Shown: piece by piece, positions 1 through 8,134 of the stretch
Numbering within the stretch: position 1 is the first letter of the stretch
Layout: each line of letters begins with the position of its first letter
Origin: VRUE01 sp963764365
Lineage (GTDB): Bacteria > Actinomycetota > Thermoleophilia > Solirubrobacterales > 70-9
Length of the DNA stretch: 64,000 nt
Assembly: GCA_963764365.1 (NCBI GenBank)
Contig: CAVXSI010000020.1
Location: 434,001-498,000, forward strand
Direction: 5' to 3'
The notes under the pieces: generated by a model
Seen by the model: only the letters and a program-made list of their open reading frames with translations
Told to the model about the DNA's origin: nothing
Databases searched by the model: none
Program-made: the position numbers and the translations under genes

Positions 1-2
1 CA

Positions 3-2456
3 CAGGCATCGGCGGCGGCGGTTCTCCTGTTGCTCGTCGCGTCGCCGCCGGCCTGGGCGGCGGGTCTCGCCGGCCGCGTCGACACCCTCGCCGGCACCCG
101 CCCGGGGCCGCGAACGTTCGGCGGCGGTCACAACTTCCCCGGCGCCAGCGTCCCCTTCGGGATGGTCCAGTGGAGCCCCGACACGACCCCCGCCGACCGC
201 AACCAGCGGGCCGGCTACGACTACCGCGACCATCACCTGCGCGGCTTCAGCCTCACCCATCTGAGCGGCGCCGGCTGCTCGCTCTACGGCGACTTCCCGT
301 TCGTGCCGACGACCGAACCGCTGCGCACATCGCCCGCGCGGCCGGGCAGCGGCCTGCTCGACGGCAGCCTGCAGCCGGGCTTCTCGCACGCCGCCGAGCG
401 GGCCCGGCCCGGCTACTACTCGGTTCGCCTCAAACCGGTTCGCGGGCCAAGCATCGAGGCGGAGCTGACGGCGACGACCAGGACCGGAGTCGGGCGCTTC
501 AACTTCGGCGCCAACCCGCACGCGAGCATCCTCGTCAACGCCGGCGGCAGCGCCCAGGCAGACGACCTCGCCGAGGTTCAGATCCATCCGCTGCGGCGGG
601 AGATCGACGGCGTCGCCTCGAGCGGCCTGTTCTGCGGTCAGCGGCCGCGTTACCGCGTCTACATCGCCGCCGTCTTCGACCGCCCGTTCGAGGCCTACGG
701 CACCTGGGAAGGAAGCCGGCTGGGACCCGGCTCGACGGCGGCGAGCGCCACCGCCGCGCCGAAGGCCAACCCCCGGACCACTGCCCGGGCCGGCGCCTAC
801 GCGACCTTCGACACCCGCCGCAACCGGCAGGTTCTGGTCCACGTCGGCCTCTCGTTCGTCAGCGTCGAGGACGCCCGCGCCAACCTCGCGGCGGAAAGCG
901 CGAAGGCCGGCTTCGGCGCGGTCGCGCGCGGCGCCGAACGCGACTGGAACCGGGCGCTCGGCCGGATCCGCGTCTCCGGCGGGCCGCCGCGCCTGCTCGA
1001 CACCTTCTACACCGCGCTGTACCACGCGCTGCTGGCGCCGCGCACGTTCAGCGACGTCGGCGGCGCCTACCCGGGCATGGACGGGCTGGTCCACAGGGCG
1101 CGCCACCGCATCCAGTACGCCGACTTCTCCGGCTGGGACGTCTACCGCACCGAGATGCCGCTGCTCGCGATCCTCGTCCCCAAGCGCGCCGCCGCGATGG
1201 CCCGCTCGCTGCTCGCCGACGCCGAACAGAGCGGCTGCCTGCCGCGCTGGTCCTATGCGAACGGCCAGAGCATGACGATGGTCGGCGATTCGGCGGACCC
1301 GATCCTCGCCTCGGCGGCGGCGTTCGGCGCCGGCGGCTTCGACCGCGCCGCGGCGCTTGCCGCGATGGTCAGGGGCGCGAGCGAAGAATGCCGCAGCACC
1401 GACGGCGAATACCTCGAGCGGCAGGGCCTGGCCGCCTACCTGCGGCTCGGCTACGTGCCCTTCGACCTCGACACGCTGACCCGCAACGCGAACTCGATCT
1501 ACGGCAGCCCGGACTCGGTCTGGGCCTCGGCCTCGACCACGCTGGAGTACGCGGTCGACGACTTCGCGATCGCCCAGTTCGCGGCCCGCGCCGCACACGA
1601 CCCCGCCGTCTACGCCGGCTTCATCGCGCGCTCGGCGAACTGGCGCAACCTGTTCGAACCGGCGAGCGGCCTGGTCGAGCCGCGCTACGAAAGCGGCGCC
1701 TTCCCATCCCCCTACAACCCCGCCGGCGGCGCCGGCTTCGCCGAGGGCGACTCCTTCCAGTACACCTGGATGGTTCCGCAGGACCCGGCCGGGCTGATCG
1801 CCGCGCTCGGCGGCCCGGCGCCGGCGGCGGCGCGGCTGAGCCGCTTCCTGCGCACGCTCAACGGCGGCGCCGGCGCCACTCACGCCGACCATGCCCTGCT
1901 GGGCGACGAGCCCAGCCTCGGTGCGCCCTGGCTGTTCGACTGGATGCGCCGCCCGTACGCGACGCAGGAGGCCGTCCGCCGCGCCCTGCTGACCCTCTAC
2001 GACGCCGCGCCCGACGGCTACCCCGGCAACGACGACCTCGGCACGCTCTCGGCCTGGTACGTGTTCGGCGCCCTGGGCATCTACCCGGCGGTGCCCGGCG
2101 TCGGCATCCTGGCGCTCGGCAGCCCGCTGTTCGCCCGGGCGCGGATCGCCCTCCCGCACGGTCGGGCGGCGACGATCGTCGCCGGCGCCCATCGCCGCCG
2201 CGGCGGGCCGGGACGGCGTTCCCGGTCGGCGGCTGTCCCCGTCAGCCCGGCGAGGGCTCCCTACGTGCAGTCGCTGCGGTTCGACGGCCAGCCCTACTCG
2301 AGGCCCTGGATCGGCTATTGCGCGCTTGCCCGGGGGGGCCGTCTGTCATTCGAGCTGGGCACGCGCCCGAACCGGGCCTGGGGCAGCGCCGCGTCCGCTG
2401 TGCCACCCTCCTTCGGCCCCCGACGGCGGGCGCCGAAGAGCGCCTGTAAGCCTTGA
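3..2456 (+). CDS. GH92 family alpha-mannosidase, secreted (5' end outside window)
   Basis: Exo-acting alpha-mannosidase of glycoside hydrolase family 92, probably secreted to trim mannose-containing glycans. The frame is open to the left window edge. The first visible codons read as a hydrophobic signal-peptide core ending in A-W-A-A, so the true start lies upstream and the TTG at 30 is not the start. Family motifs: GGHNFPGASVPFGMVQ near 120-170, GFSLTHLSGAGC near 245-280, DFSGWDVYRTEMPLL near 1120-1160, an EGDSFQYTW acid-site segment near 1740-1770 and GNDDLGTLSAWYVF near 2025-2070. The GNDD aspartates and the Glu of EGDSFQY match residues used for catalysis and Ca2+ binding in the family (known). 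The C-terminal beta domain looks short and arginine-rich. A glycosyltransferase follows 45 bases downstream. Confidence 0.88.
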   Translation, partial: QASAAAVLLLLVASPPAWAAGLAGRVDTLAGTRPGPRTFGGGHNFPGASVPFGMVQWSPDTTPADRNQRAGYDYRDHHLRGFSLTHLSGAGCSLYGDFPFVPTTEPLRTSPARPGSGLLDGSLQPGFSHAAERARPGYYSVRLKPVRGPSIEAELTATTRTGVGRFNFGANPHASILVNAGGSAQADDLAEVQIHPLRREIDGVASSGLFCGQRPRYRVYIAAVFDRPFEAYGTWEGSRLGPGSTAASATAAPKANPRTTARAGAYATFDTRRNRQVLVHVGLSFVSVEDARANLAAESAKAGFGAVARGAERDWNRALGRIRVSGGPPRLLDTFYTALYHALLAPRTFSDVGGAYPGMDGLVHRARHRIQYADFSGWDVYRTEMPLLAILVPKRAAAMARSLLADAEQSGCLPRWSYANGQSMTMVGDSADPILASAAAFGAGGFDRAAALAAMVRGASEECRSTDGEYLERQGLAAYLRLGYVPFDLDTLTRNANSIYGSPDSVWASASTTLEYAVDDFAIAQFAARAAHDPAVYAGFIARSANWRNLFEPASGLVEPRYESGAFPSPYNPAGGAGFAEGDSFQYTWMVPQDPAGLIAALGGPAPAAARLSRFLRTLNGGAGATHADHALLGDEPSLGAPWLFDWMRRPYATQEAVRRALLTLYDAAPDGYPGNDDLGTLSAWYVFGALGIYPAVPGVGILALGSPLFARARIALPHGRAATIVAGAHRRRGGPGRRSRSAAVPVSPARAPYVQSLRFDGQPYSRPWIGYCALARGGRLSFELGTRPNRAWGSAASAVPPSFGPRRRAPKSACKP

Positions 2457-2500
2457 ATCGTCTCAGCGACCGTTCAAACCAGGATTGAGGTAGCCGGGGA

Positions 2501-4144
2501 ATGCATTCGCCCAGATTGGACAGCTCGGCCGCTACGACTCCCGTCGCCCGTCTCGGTGCCGACGGGGCGCGCCTCGCCTCGACGCGCTCGGCGCTGCTCT
2601 GGGGGCTCGCCGGCCTGACCGGACTGGGCCTGGCGGTGCGCTTCGCCAGTCTCGGCGTGCAGAGCTACCACCACGACGAGGTGATCACGGTCGCGCGGGT
2701 GATCCCCGGCAGCTTCACCCAGATGCTGCACTCGGTTCGCGACAGCGAGTCGAACCCGCCGCTCTACTACGTCGCCGCCTGGGGCTGGGCGAAGCTGTTC
2801 GGCAGCGGCGAGATCGGGGTGCGCTCGCTTTCGGCCCTGCTCGGGACGGCGACGATCCCGCTCGCCTTCCTGGCGGCGCGCGAGGCGCTCAACTCCCGCG
2901 CCGGTCTGATCTGCGCCGGGATCGTCGCCGTCAACCCGATGCTGATCTGGTACTCGCAGGAGGCGCGCTCCTACTCGCTGCTGGTCTTCTTCGGCGCCGC
3001 CTCGCTGCTGTTCTTCCTCCGCGCCCGGCGCAGCGGGAGCGGCACCGACCTGGCACTGTGGACGCTGACCTCGGCCGGCGCCCTCAGCAGCCACTACTTC
3101 GCCGTCTTCGCGGTCGCGATCGAGGCCGCCTGGCTGCTGGTCGCACTGCGTTCGCGCCGGCGCGCGGTGTTGCCGGCCATCGCCGGGGTCGCCCTTGTCG
3201 GCGCCGCGCTGCTGCCGCTGATCGCCGCTCAGGCCAACCCGGCCCACATCGGCTGGATCGACGAGACGCCGCTGTCGAGCCGCTTCCTCCAGACCGGCGT
3301 CAGCTTCCTGATCGGCGAAACCGGGCACGTGATCGCCGAGCCGCCGCGCGAGCGCTACGCGCTGCTCCCGGCGGCGCTGATCGGCGTCGGCCTGCTGCTG
3401 CTGGGGCTGCGCGGTTCGACCCGCGAGCGGCGCGCGGCGCTGCCGTCGCTCGCGGTGGGGCTCGGCGTGGCCGCGCTGGCGGGCCTGGCCGCGCTGGCGG
3501 GCAAGGACTACGTCGTCGAGCGCAACCTGCTGCCGGCCCTGGTCCCGCTTGCGGTCGTGGTCGCGATCGGCTTCTCCTCACGCCGCGCCCAACGCGTCGG
3601 GCTGGCCTGCGCGACCCTCCTCTGCGCATACTGGCTCGGCTACGCGGTGCTGGTCGCGCGCACCGCAAACCTCCAGCGCCCCGACTTCCGCGGCTTCGCC
3701 GAGGAGCTTGGGCCTGCCACCCAGCGCCGCGCGATCGTCGGCTGGAAGCTGGCCGCCGATCCGGTCCGCTTCTACCTCCACGACCACGCCGAACGCGTCT
3801 ACAGCGGCACGATTCCGCTGCGCGAGATCGACGTCGTCGGCAAGCCGGCCGCGAAACGCCGGCTGGTTCGGCTGCCGCCGAGCTTCCACCAGGTCGAACG
3901 GGTCCGGATGGAGCGCCTGACCCTGATCCGCTACGTGTCGCAGCGCCCGGTCGAAGTTCCCTACCGCGTGCTGCGCAACCTGCCGACCGGCTTCGGCGCC
4001 AACGGTGTCGTCGTCGACGGCCCCGAATCGGCCCGGCCCGGCGGCGCTACTCGAAGGCCGCTGCGGCCTTCGCGCTCGAGACCTTGCCTCCGCTGCACGG
4101 CGGCGGCCCATGGCCGGAGCGGGAAAGGATCTGAAAGTTGGTGA
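2501..4144 (+). CDS. GT-C fold membrane glycosyltransferase (GT39/ArnT-like)
   Basis: Integral-membrane glycosyltransferase of the GT-C superfamily (dolichyl-phosphate-mannose mannosyltransferase or ArnT-like), expected to move a sugar from a polyprenyl-phosphate donor to a cell-surface acceptor. The start ATG has a GGGGA ribosome-binding site. An N-terminal cytoplasmic stretch leads into about ten hydrophobic segments. The first periplasmic loop carries the HHDE signature at residues 57-60, then SNPPLYYVAAWGWAKLFG, both typical of the family; the acidic pair is the expected catalytic/metal site. The last ~35 codons are arginine/proline-rich and overlap the 3' end of the convergent lipoprotein gene by 98 bp, so the true C terminus may be affected by a frame error near 4040. 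The sugar donor and acceptor cannot be told from sequence. Confidence 0.8.
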   Translation: MHSPRLDSSAATTPVARLGADGARLASTRSALLWGLAGLTGLGLAVRFASLGVQSYHHDEVITVARVIPGSFTQMLHSVRDSESNPPLYYVAAWGWAKLFGSGEIGVRSLSALLGTATIPLAFLAAREALNSRAGLICAGIVAVNPMLIWYSQEARSYSLLVFFGAASLLFFLRARRSGSGTDLALWTLTSAGALSSHYFAVFAVAIEAAWLLVALRSRRRAVLPAIAGVALVGAALLPLIAAQANPAHIGWIDETPLSSRFLQTGVSFLIGETGHVIAEPPRERYALLPAALIGVGLLLLGLRGSTRERRAALPSLAVGLGVAALAGLAALAGKDYVVERNLLPALVPLAVVVAIGFSSRRAQRVGLACATLLCAYWLGYAVLVARTANLQRPDFRGFAEELGPATQRRAIVGWKLAADPVRFYLHDHAERVYSGTIPLREIDVVGKPAAKRRLVRLPPSFHQVERVRMERLTLIRYVSQRPVEVPYRVLRNLPTGFGANGVVVDGPESARPGGATRRPLRPSRSRPCLRCTAAAHGRSGKGSESW

Positions 4145-4691
4145 CCGCGTGGTAGGGGGTCGTGGCGCCGTTGTTGAGTGCGAGCGTGATCACCAGCCGG
4201 TAGAAGCCGGCGGGAAGTTCGTGGTAGTAGATCTCCGGCCGGGTGGCGGGGGAGTAGCTGCCGCTGGAGCCGATCGTCTCGGCGAGCGCGCCGTTCGGGC
4301 CCGCGTAGCGAGGGAAGTCGAACGAGGCGCCCTGGAGCCGGCCGCGCCCGACCGGGCTATCGATCGCCCGGCGCAGCTTCACCGGGTCGACGCAGTTGGG
4401 CACGCGGTTGAGCGCGAAGCGGATGTGTCCCTGCCCGAGCTCGGGCTCCTTGCCGAAGCTCCGCGGCGCCAGTTCGAAGTCGCGAACCTGGACCTTGACG
4501 ACGACGGCGCGGCTGCGTTGCCGGGCGCCGTTGCGGGGCGAGATCACCTCGACCCTCGGTTCGCCGGGGAGCTGCGCTCGCTGCGATCTGCCGCCGCCGG
4601 CCCCTCCCCCGCAGCCCGAGAGCGCGGCGAGGAGGGCGGTCGCGGCGACCACCGCCGCCGAGGCTGCAAAAATGCCCGCTCCGCGTCCCAT
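4047..4691 (-). CDS. Lipoprotein with DUF4399/FixH-like beta-sandwich domain
   Basis: Predicted lipoprotein of 214 residues. The N terminus is a hydrophobic signal followed by a lipobox (A-L-S-G-C, lipidated Cys 27) and a Gly/Ser linker. The mature part has 'SPRNGARQRSRAVVVKVQVRDFEL', split here as SPRNGA then VVVKVQVRDFEL, then GQGHIRFALN and PAGFYRLVITLALNNG. This layout recalls the small Ig-like DUF4399/FixH-like domains seen in exported proteins (weak resemblance). The function is unknown. It is transcribed towards the glycosyltransferase and the two coding regions overlap at their 3' ends. Confidence 0.65.
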   Translation of the reverse strand: MGRGAGIFAASAAVVAATALLAALSGCGGGAGGGRSQRAQLPGEPRVEVISPRNGARQRSRAVVVKVQVRDFELAPRSFGKEPELGQGHIRFALNRVPNCVDPVKLRRAIDSPVGRGRLQGASFDFPRYAGPNGALAETIGSSGSYSPATRPEIYYHELPAGFYRLVITLALNNGATTPYHAVTNFQILSRSGHGPPPCSGGKVSSAKAAAAFE

Positions 4692-4727
4692 CGCGGCGGA
4701 ACATTACGTGCCGGCCGCCGCAAGCCC

Positions 4728-5168
4728 ATGGCAGACATGAGCCCCGCCAACCAACTCGCATACAGGATCGGCGCCGCCGCCCGCAGGCCGGCGAGTTGGT
4801 GGCAGCTGCTCAAGTTCGGCATCGTCGGCGGCTCTGGATACGTGATCAACATCGCCGTCTTCGCCCTCCTCAACGGCAGCGTCGGCCTGCACCACGCGCC
4901 GGCCGCGGTCGGCGCCTTCTGCGTCGCCGTCTTCAACAACTTCCTCTGGAACCGCTACTGGACCTTCGAGCCCGGCGAAGACCACCCGGCGTTCCAGGCG
5001 GCGCGCTTCTTCGCCGTCAGCGTCGCCGCCCTGGCGATCAACCTGGTCGTGCTGGAAGCGCTGATCCGCGGCACCTCGCTCGGCGACATCGCCGCGCAGG
5101 CGATCGCCGTCGCGGTGGCGATGCCGTTCAACTTCCTGGGCAACAAGCTCTGGACCTTCGCCGGCTGA
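4728..5168 (+). CDS. GtrA family membrane protein
   Basis: Small (146 aa) four-helix membrane protein of the GtrA family, whose members help translocate polyprenyl-linked sugars for cell-surface glycan synthesis (known). Visible features: LLKFGIVGGSGYVINIAVFALL as the first helix, the family-typical NNFLWNRYWTFEP loop, and a terminal repeat of that motif, NFLGNKLWTFAG. The ATG at 4728 is chosen because the frame upstream of it overlaps the divergent lipoprotein gene; ATG 4737 is an in-frame alternative. Its place beside a GT-C transferase suggests a joint role in envelope glycosylation (inference). Confidence 0.85.
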   Translation: MADMSPANQLAYRIGAAARRPASWWQLLKFGIVGGSGYVINIAVFALLNGSVGLHHAPAAVGAFCVAVFNNFLWNRYWTFEPGEDHPAFQAARFFAVSVAALAINLVVLEALIRGTSLGDIAAQAIAVAVAMPFNFLGNKLWTFAG

Positions 5169-5179
5169 GTGAAGACTCC

Positions 5180-5539
5180 TTACCAACCTCCTTCCAGCCA
5201 CCGTTCCAGCTCCGGCTGCCGCGCCCGCAGGTCGGGGCTTGGCGAGGCGAGCTCGGAGAGGGCGAGCTGGATCGCGCCCCCGAGCCCGAAGGTCGCCTGT
5301 TTCGGGCTGCCCCCGAGGAAGCTCTCCAGCTGGGCCAGCGCTTCGTAATCGGTCCGCAGGGCGACGACGGCCGCCCGAACCGCGACGGGGTCGTCTTCGG
5401 CAGCCTCGATCACCGCCTCCAGCCCGGCGCTCACCCGATCCTCGTACGGCGTCCCATAAGCGGCCGCGATCGCTAGTTGGGCGATCCCTTCGTCCAGCGG
5501 TCCCCTGTCCAGCAGGGCGGCTCTCGTACCCTCTCTCAT
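5180..5539 (-). CDS. Conserved hypothetical protein, 119 aa
   Basis: An acidic, mostly helical 119-residue protein that I do not recognise. It begins MREGTRAALLDRG and ends LERWLEGGW. There are no signal peptide, membrane segments or cysteines. Its 3' end lies 11 bases from the gtrA stop codon in convergent orientation, and its start faces the promoter region of the LeuRS-like gene. Alanine/leucine/glutamate content and third-position GC bias suit a real gene, but no family assignment is possible. Confidence 0.5.
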   Translation of the reverse strand: MREGTRAALLDRGPLDEGIAQLAIAAAYGTPYEDRVSAGLEAVIEAAEDDPVAVRAAVVALRTDYEALAQLESFLGGSPKQATFGLGGAIQLALSELASPSPDLRARQPELERWLEGGW

Positions 5540-5803
5540 GTTGGGACCCCCTCTTCAGGTCTCGGCCAGGCCCCGGGGCGTCGCAAGCGCCGCCGGGGTC
5601 GCCTGTTTCTGTCAGCGTCGAAGCTAGGACCTCGCTCGGACGGCGAAGGCCCCAAATGCCGCCGATTCGCAAGTTCGTCGCACCTTCGTGGCACTTTTTT
5701 TACATCTGACATTTCCGTAACGCTTTCAAGCCGCGATGTAAACCGCTCGAAGCATATGCCTCGACGGTGCCGCGGTCAACGGTCCATGGCACTATGCGGG
5801 GCG
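5540..5803. promoter_or_regulatory. Divergent intergenic region with an A/T-rich inverted repeat
   Basis: This 264-base gap separates the hypothetical gene from the LeuRS-like gene. It turns A/T-rich around 5690-5760, unusual for this genome. It contains a perfect 8-bp inverted repeat, TTTACATC at 5699-5706 and GATGTAAA at 5735-5742, 28 bases apart. A CACTAT hexamer (5790-5795) lies eight bases before the ATG at 5804 and would suit a near-leaderless start. The repeat could bind a regulator (inference). Confidence 0.35.
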
Positions 5804-8014
5804 ATGGGCGACGCCAGACCGAGATACGACCCGACCGCAGTCGAGGCCTCCAGGCAGGCCGCCTGGGCCGCGGAGGGCGCCTTCGCGACGCCGGCGCCCA
5901 CCGCCGGCCGGCCGGCGTCCTACGTGAAGCCCTCGAGCCCCTTCACCTCGGGCAACCTGCACATGGGGCACGTCCGCGACTACTCGATCGGCGACGCCTA
6001 CGCGCGCTTCCGCCGCGCCCGAGGCGACGCGGTCCTGTTCGGCTTCGGCTTCGACGCCTTCGGCCTGCCGGCCGAGATGGCGGCGATCGAGCGCGGCGTC
6101 CGCCCCGCCGACTGGGTCGAGCGCTGCGGCGAGCGGATGCTCTCCCAGATGCGGCGACTCGGCTTCTCCTTCGACTACGACCGCGCCTTCTACAGCTCCG
6201 ACGAGGACCAGTACCGCTGGTCGCAGTGGCTGTTCGTCACCCTGCTCGAGGCCGGGTTGATCTACCGCGACGACGCCACCGTCGACTGGTGCGACACCTG
6301 CCAGACGACGCTGGCGGCGCTGCAGGTCGAGGACGGCCGCTGCTGGCGCTGCCACGACCCGGTGCGGCTGATCCGCCGCCCGACCTGGTTCCTCGGCGTC
6401 GCGCCTTACCTGGAGGAGAACGACGGCAACCTCGCCGGGCTCGAGAACTGGGACGAGCTGTCGCTGAAGACCCAGCGCTACATCCTCGGCCGCAGCGACG
6501 GCGTCGAGCTCGACCTGCGCGGGGAGGACGGCCGTGAGCTGACCGTCTTCAGCCCGCACGCGGGCGCGCTCGCCGAGGCCCGCTTCGTGCTGCTCTCGCC
6601 GCGCCATCCCGAGGTCGAGCGGTGGGCCGGGGGAGAGGAGGTCGCCGAGCGGCTCGACGAGTTGCGCTCCGGTGGCTGGGAGCGCAGCGCCCGCGACGCC
6701 TCGGCGGTGCCGCTGATCGACACCGGCGCCTCGATCCCCGGGCCGGCCGGCGGCCAGCTGCCGGTCCTCGTCTCGCCGATCGTCGACGCTCGCTACGGGC
6801 CGACGGCTGCACTCGGCATCCCCTCGGCCGACGAGGCCGACGAGGCGATCGCCGCCCGGGTCGAGCGGATCGGCGACGGGGGCGGGGGGGAGCCCCTGCT
6901 GGCCGAGGCCCGCGATGCGACCCGCTACCGCGCCTACGACTTCTCGATCTCGCGCCAGCGCTACTGGGGCACGCCGATCCCGGTCGTGCACTGCGAGCGG
7001 TGCGGCGTCGTTCCGGTGCCGGTCGAGCAGCTGCCGGTGCGGCTGCCGCGCGACGTCGAGCCGACCGGCGAAGGCAATCCGCTGGCCGGGCGGCCGGACT
7101 TCCTCGAGACGACCTGCCCCGGTTGCGACGGCCCCGCCCGGCGCGAGACCGACACCCTCGACTGCCACTTCGACGCGCTCTGGCTCTGGGTCCCGGCGGC
7201 GGTGCCGCCCGGGGACCGCGCCGAGCAGATGTTCAGCCATCCCGACCTGCGGCACTGGCTGCCGGCCGAGCGCCTGGTCGCCGGCAACGACAGCGGCGGC
7301 TTCGTCTTCGACCAGCGGGTGGTGACGAAGGCGCTGCGCGACGTCGGCCCCTTCTCCTTCCTCGCCGACGGCGAGCCGTTCGCCGGTTGCCTGTTTCACG
7401 AGATGGTCGTCGCCGACGGCCGCAAGATGAGCAAGCACCTCGGCAACGTCGTCGATCCCGACGAGCTGGTCGGCCGGCACGGCGCCGACACGGTGCGGCT
7501 GGCGATCCTCTACGCCGCCGGGCCGGCGAAGGCGCTGAACTGGAACGACGGCGCGCTGCGCTTCGCCTCGCGGTTCCTCAAGGGGCTCTGGGATTACACG
7601 CACGAGCGGATCGCCGCCGCGGCGGAGGCCGCGGAGGACGTGGAGGCCGCCGAGGACACCGCCTTCATCCGTGAGCGGCTCGGCAAATGGTGCGAGAACG
7701 GGCTGGAGCGGATCGGCGCCGACCTCGAGCAGCTGCAGATGCACAAGGCGGTGCGCAACGTGACCCGCCTGCTGGAGCGGATCCAGGACTACGAGAAGCG
7801 CATCGTCAAGCGGCGGGGAGGGCTCAGCGCGGCCGACTACGAGACGCTGCTGGAGGCGCTGGCGCTGCTCGCCCGCAGCCTCTCGCCGTTCGCTCCCCAC
7901 ATCGCCGAGCAGCTGCTGCTGGCGCTCGGACGGGACGCATCTGTAGGATTTCCCGCTGAGGGAGAGGGGTTGACGCTGCCGTCGTCGGCGACGTCAATGG
8001 CCAGTAAAAATTGA
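5804..8014 (+). CDS. Leucyl-tRNA synthetase paralogue with degenerate editing site and no C-terminal domain
   Basis: Class I synthetase, clearly LeuRS-derived: HMGH (residues 53-56), the zinc segment WCDTCQTTLAALQVEDGRCWRC, QRYILGRSDGVEL, DFSISRQRYWGTPIP and KMSKH (541-545, in place of KMSKS). Two things set it apart from a housekeeping LeuRS. In the CP1 insertion the threonine-rich editing motif TTRPDT is SPHAGA (250-255), and the segment that normally reads GTGA..VPAHDERD is GPTAALGIPSADEADE (332-347), losing the conserved editing Asp. The protein also stops at 736 aa just after the anticodon-binding helices (FAPHIAEQLLLALG), without the C-terminal tRNA-elbow domain. Other frames downstream show no continuation. 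It may be a non-editing or repurposed synthetase; a normal leuS would be expected elsewhere. Frames open upstream of 5804 are ignored because family similarity begins there. Confidence 0.85.
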   Translation: MGDARPRYDPTAVEASRQAAWAAEGAFATPAPTAGRPASYVKPSSPFTSGNLHMGHVRDYSIGDAYARFRRARGDAVLFGFGFDAFGLPAEMAAIERGVRPADWVERCGERMLSQMRRLGFSFDYDRAFYSSDEDQYRWSQWLFVTLLEAGLIYRDDATVDWCDTCQTTLAALQVEDGRCWRCHDPVRLIRRPTWFLGVAPYLEENDGNLAGLENWDELSLKTQRYILGRSDGVELDLRGEDGRELTVFSPHAGALAEARFVLLSPRHPEVERWAGGEEVAERLDELRSGGWERSARDASAVPLIDTGASIPGPAGGQLPVLVSPIVDARYGPTAALGIPSADEADEAIAARVERIGDGGGGEPLLAEARDATRYRAYDFSISRQRYWGTPIPVVHCERCGVVPVPVEQLPVRLPRDVEPTGEGNPLAGRPDFLETTCPGCDGPARRETDTLDCHFDALWLWVPAAVPPGDRAEQMFSHPDLRHWLPAERLVAGNDSGGFVFDQRVVTKALRDVGPFSFLADGEPFAGCLFHEMVVADGRKMSKHLGNVVDPDELVGRHGADTVRLAILYAAGPAKALNWNDGALRFASRFLKGLWDYTHERIAAAAEAAEDVEAAEDTAFIRERLGKWCENGLERIGADLEQLQMHKAVRNVTRLLERIQDYEKRIVKRRGGLSAADYETLLEALALLARSLSPFAPHIAEQLLLALGRDASVGFPAEGEGLTLPSSATSMASKN

Positions 8015-8039
8015 TCGATAACTGGGGATCTGCTATACA
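8011..8039 (+). promoter_or_regulatory. Sigma-70-type promoter for thrC
   Basis: TTGATC (8011-8016) and TATACA (8034-8039) are separated by exactly 17 bases, a good match to a housekeeping promoter. The predicted start near 8046 leaves a leader of about 90 bases before threonine synthase. The -35 box overlaps the stop codon of the LeuRS-like gene, so thrC can be transcribed on its own. Confidence 0.6.
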
Positions 8040-8087
8040 CGGCCGCTCATGATTCGACGCCAGCACGGAAAGCGCAGAAGGAGATTT

Positions 8088-8112
8088 GCGAAGGCGGGAG
8101 GCCTGCCTTCGC
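8088..8112 (+). promoter_or_regulatory. Leader hairpin upstream of thrC
   Basis: GCGAAGGC (8088-8095) pairs perfectly with GCCTTCGC (8105-8112). With a G-T and two G-C pairs inside, the stem can reach 11 bp around an AGG loop. It sits in the thrC leader, 23 bases before the ATG and just before the ribosome-binding site, with no T-run after it, so it is not a simple terminator. Translational control is possible (inference). Confidence 0.4.
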
Positions 8113-8134
8113 GAACCGGGGGTGTTGAGGGGCG

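Noticed and set aside
4005..4727. N-terminal extension of the GtrA frame
   Set aside because: It overlaps the lipoprotein gene entirely and the extra sequence is unlike GtrA; the family begins at about 4728-4737.
5477..5803. N-terminal extension of the LeuRS-like frame
   Set aside because: It covers the A/T-rich intergenic region; similarity to LeuRS begins only after 5804.
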